NCBI GenBank assembly: GCA_033764865.1
Contig: JANRIM010000131.1
Span: forward strand, 1-36,507
Source: VFBF01 sp033764865
Lineage (GTDB): Bacteria > Pseudomonadota > Alphaproteobacteria > Caulobacterales > Aquidulcibacteraceae
Length of the DNA: 36,507 bases
Direction: 5' to 3'
The translations under genes were made by a program, and so were the position numbers. How positions within the stretch are numbered: the first letter of the stretch is position 1; each line of letters begins with the position of its first letter. The notes under the pieces are model-generated. The model had not been told where the DNA came from. It did not search any database and worked only from the letters and a program-made list of their open reading frames with translations. Positions 35,753-36,507 of the stretch are shown piece after piece.

Positions 35753-36507
35753 ATGGGGCAGCGTATGTCCTTCCAAACAGGCACACCCCGTTTCACGGCC
35801 GCTGCGGTCCTGGCGGCTCTCATCCTCATCCTGACGCCTGAGACAGCCGCGGCCTGCCAGCGCTGGAACGCCAGTGGCGAATGGACGGTGCAGCTGCAGA
35901 ACTGGATCAGCGTCCGCATGCGGATTGAACAGAATCGCGACGTGATCACCGGGCAGGCTTCCTACATGCAGCGCGTTGGCCTCCCCGAGGACGTGTATCC
36001 GGACAGCGGCACGGGCGAGCGGCTTCGCATCGGCCGGGTTGACGGGCGCCTTGAGGGCGACCGGATCACCATGCAGATCCGGTGGACGCGCATGGTCGGC
36101 GACCGGAAACAGTACATCGGCCTGTATGAGGGAAAGATCTCCCGCCACGGCCGGGCTGAGGGCGTTTCGACGCTGGTGTCACACCCCTACGAACCGCCGC
36201 TCAACTGGTATGTCGATCGACGATTCCCGTGCAACCTGATCGCTCCGCACATCTCGCAGACCCCGCCCCGGGTGGCGAATGCGCCCCCGGGCGAGGTCGT
36301 GGGCGCCATGAGGACCGACGAGTTCGCACGTCGCGTGGTCGGCCAGGGGACAGACAACCCCGGCAGCCTCGCAAACCCGCCCCTCGCAAAGAACGCCCCC
36401 GCTGCGCCCCCGCCGCGCAGCGCGCGCGCGGCGATCGAGACCCCGCCGCCCGTCTATCAGGCGCCGCGGTGCCGCTCGGGATACGTCTGGCGGGAAGCCC
36501 GCCCGGG
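35753..36507 (+). CDS. Secreted protein of the same family, paralogue 2, cut by window edge
   Basis: At least 251 residues, open at the right edge. A signal peptide (AAAVLAALILILTPETAAA) is followed by a mature CQRWNASGEW start and a domain clearly related to the preceding gene: RIEQNRDVITGQASY, VDGRLEGDRITMQIRW, GLYEGKISRHGRAEG. A second cysteine follows in RRFPCN. It then adds a Pro/Ala-rich linker and at the edge a CRSGYVWREARPG segment, the opening of a C-x-x-GYVWREA motif known from several bacterial surface proteins. ATG 35753 or ATG 35765 is the start; it lies five nt after the first paralogue, so the two form an operon. Confidence 0.72.
   Translation, partial: MGQRMSFQTGTPRFTAAAVLAALILILTPETAAACQRWNASGEWTVQLQNWISVRMRIEQNRDVITGQASYMQRVGLPEDVYPDSGTGERLRIGRVDGRLEGDRITMQIRWTRMVGDRKQYIGLYEGKISRHGRAEGVSTLVSHPYEPPLNWYVDRRFPCNLIAPHISQTPPRVANAPPGEVVGAMRTDEFARRVVGQGTDNPGSLANPPLAKNAPAAPPPRSARAAIETPPPVYQAPRCRSGYVWREARP

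Overview
The window reads as a stretch of a high-GC alphaproteobacterial chromosome. The genes are close-packed, with many 4-nt ATGA/GTGA stop-start overlaps and frequent GTG/TTG starts. Gene order is the strongest clue to lineage. A phosphotransferase regulator of the RP001/DUF299 family, maf, aroE, coaE, dnaQ and secB lie on one side of a 324-nt gene-free gap, and hemE, hemH, hemJ and rho lie on the other. This is the arrangement known around the replication origin of Caulobacter crescentus and partly in Rickettsia. A GANTC cluster and a CtrA-box-like site in the gap agree with that. I cannot name the genus.

Layout. At the left edge is a truncated alkB, then sbtB and sbtA (a bicarbonate-type transporter and its PII-like partner), all on the minus strand. 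dnaK and dnaJ follow behind a good heat-shock-type promoter, then a large DUF2339 membrane protein that overlaps dapB. Next come a DUF2244 membrane protein divergent from nth (endonuclease III), an ATP-grasp enzyme with a lipoprotein gene (minus), and an adenosine-kinase-like PfkB sugar kinase (plus). A 170-nt spacer with 10-bp-periodic AATG repeats follows, then an orphan AAA ATPase. The hslV - membrane protein - hslU operon is next, then a MipA-type outer-membrane protein and an EAL phosphodiesterase with a degenerate GGDEF domain.

The middle-right part is the hisB-hisH-hisA-hisF-hisE operon with a small membrane protein. It is followed by Smr and Tim44-like genes, secB, and the minus-strand run dnaQ-coaE-aroE-maf-regulator. 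The putative origin (about 29130-29453) separates this run from hemE-hemH-hemJ on the plus strand. A membrane histidine kinase lies head-on between hemJ and rho. The right end holds two tandem paralogous secreted proteins of unknown function behind a promoter with a CRP/FNR-type operator; the second runs off the window.

How the genes work together. Most are housekeeping: protein folding and quality control (DnaKJ, HslUV, SecB), lysine and histidine biosynthesis, heme synthesis, DNA repair and proofreading, and transcription termination. No tRNA, rRNA, CRISPR array, insertion sequence or prophage was seen. The parts least explained by known biology are the 10-bp repeat spacer with its neighbouring ATPase, the membrane protein embedded between hslV and hslU, the lipoprotein/ATP-grasp pair, and the paralogous secreted pair.
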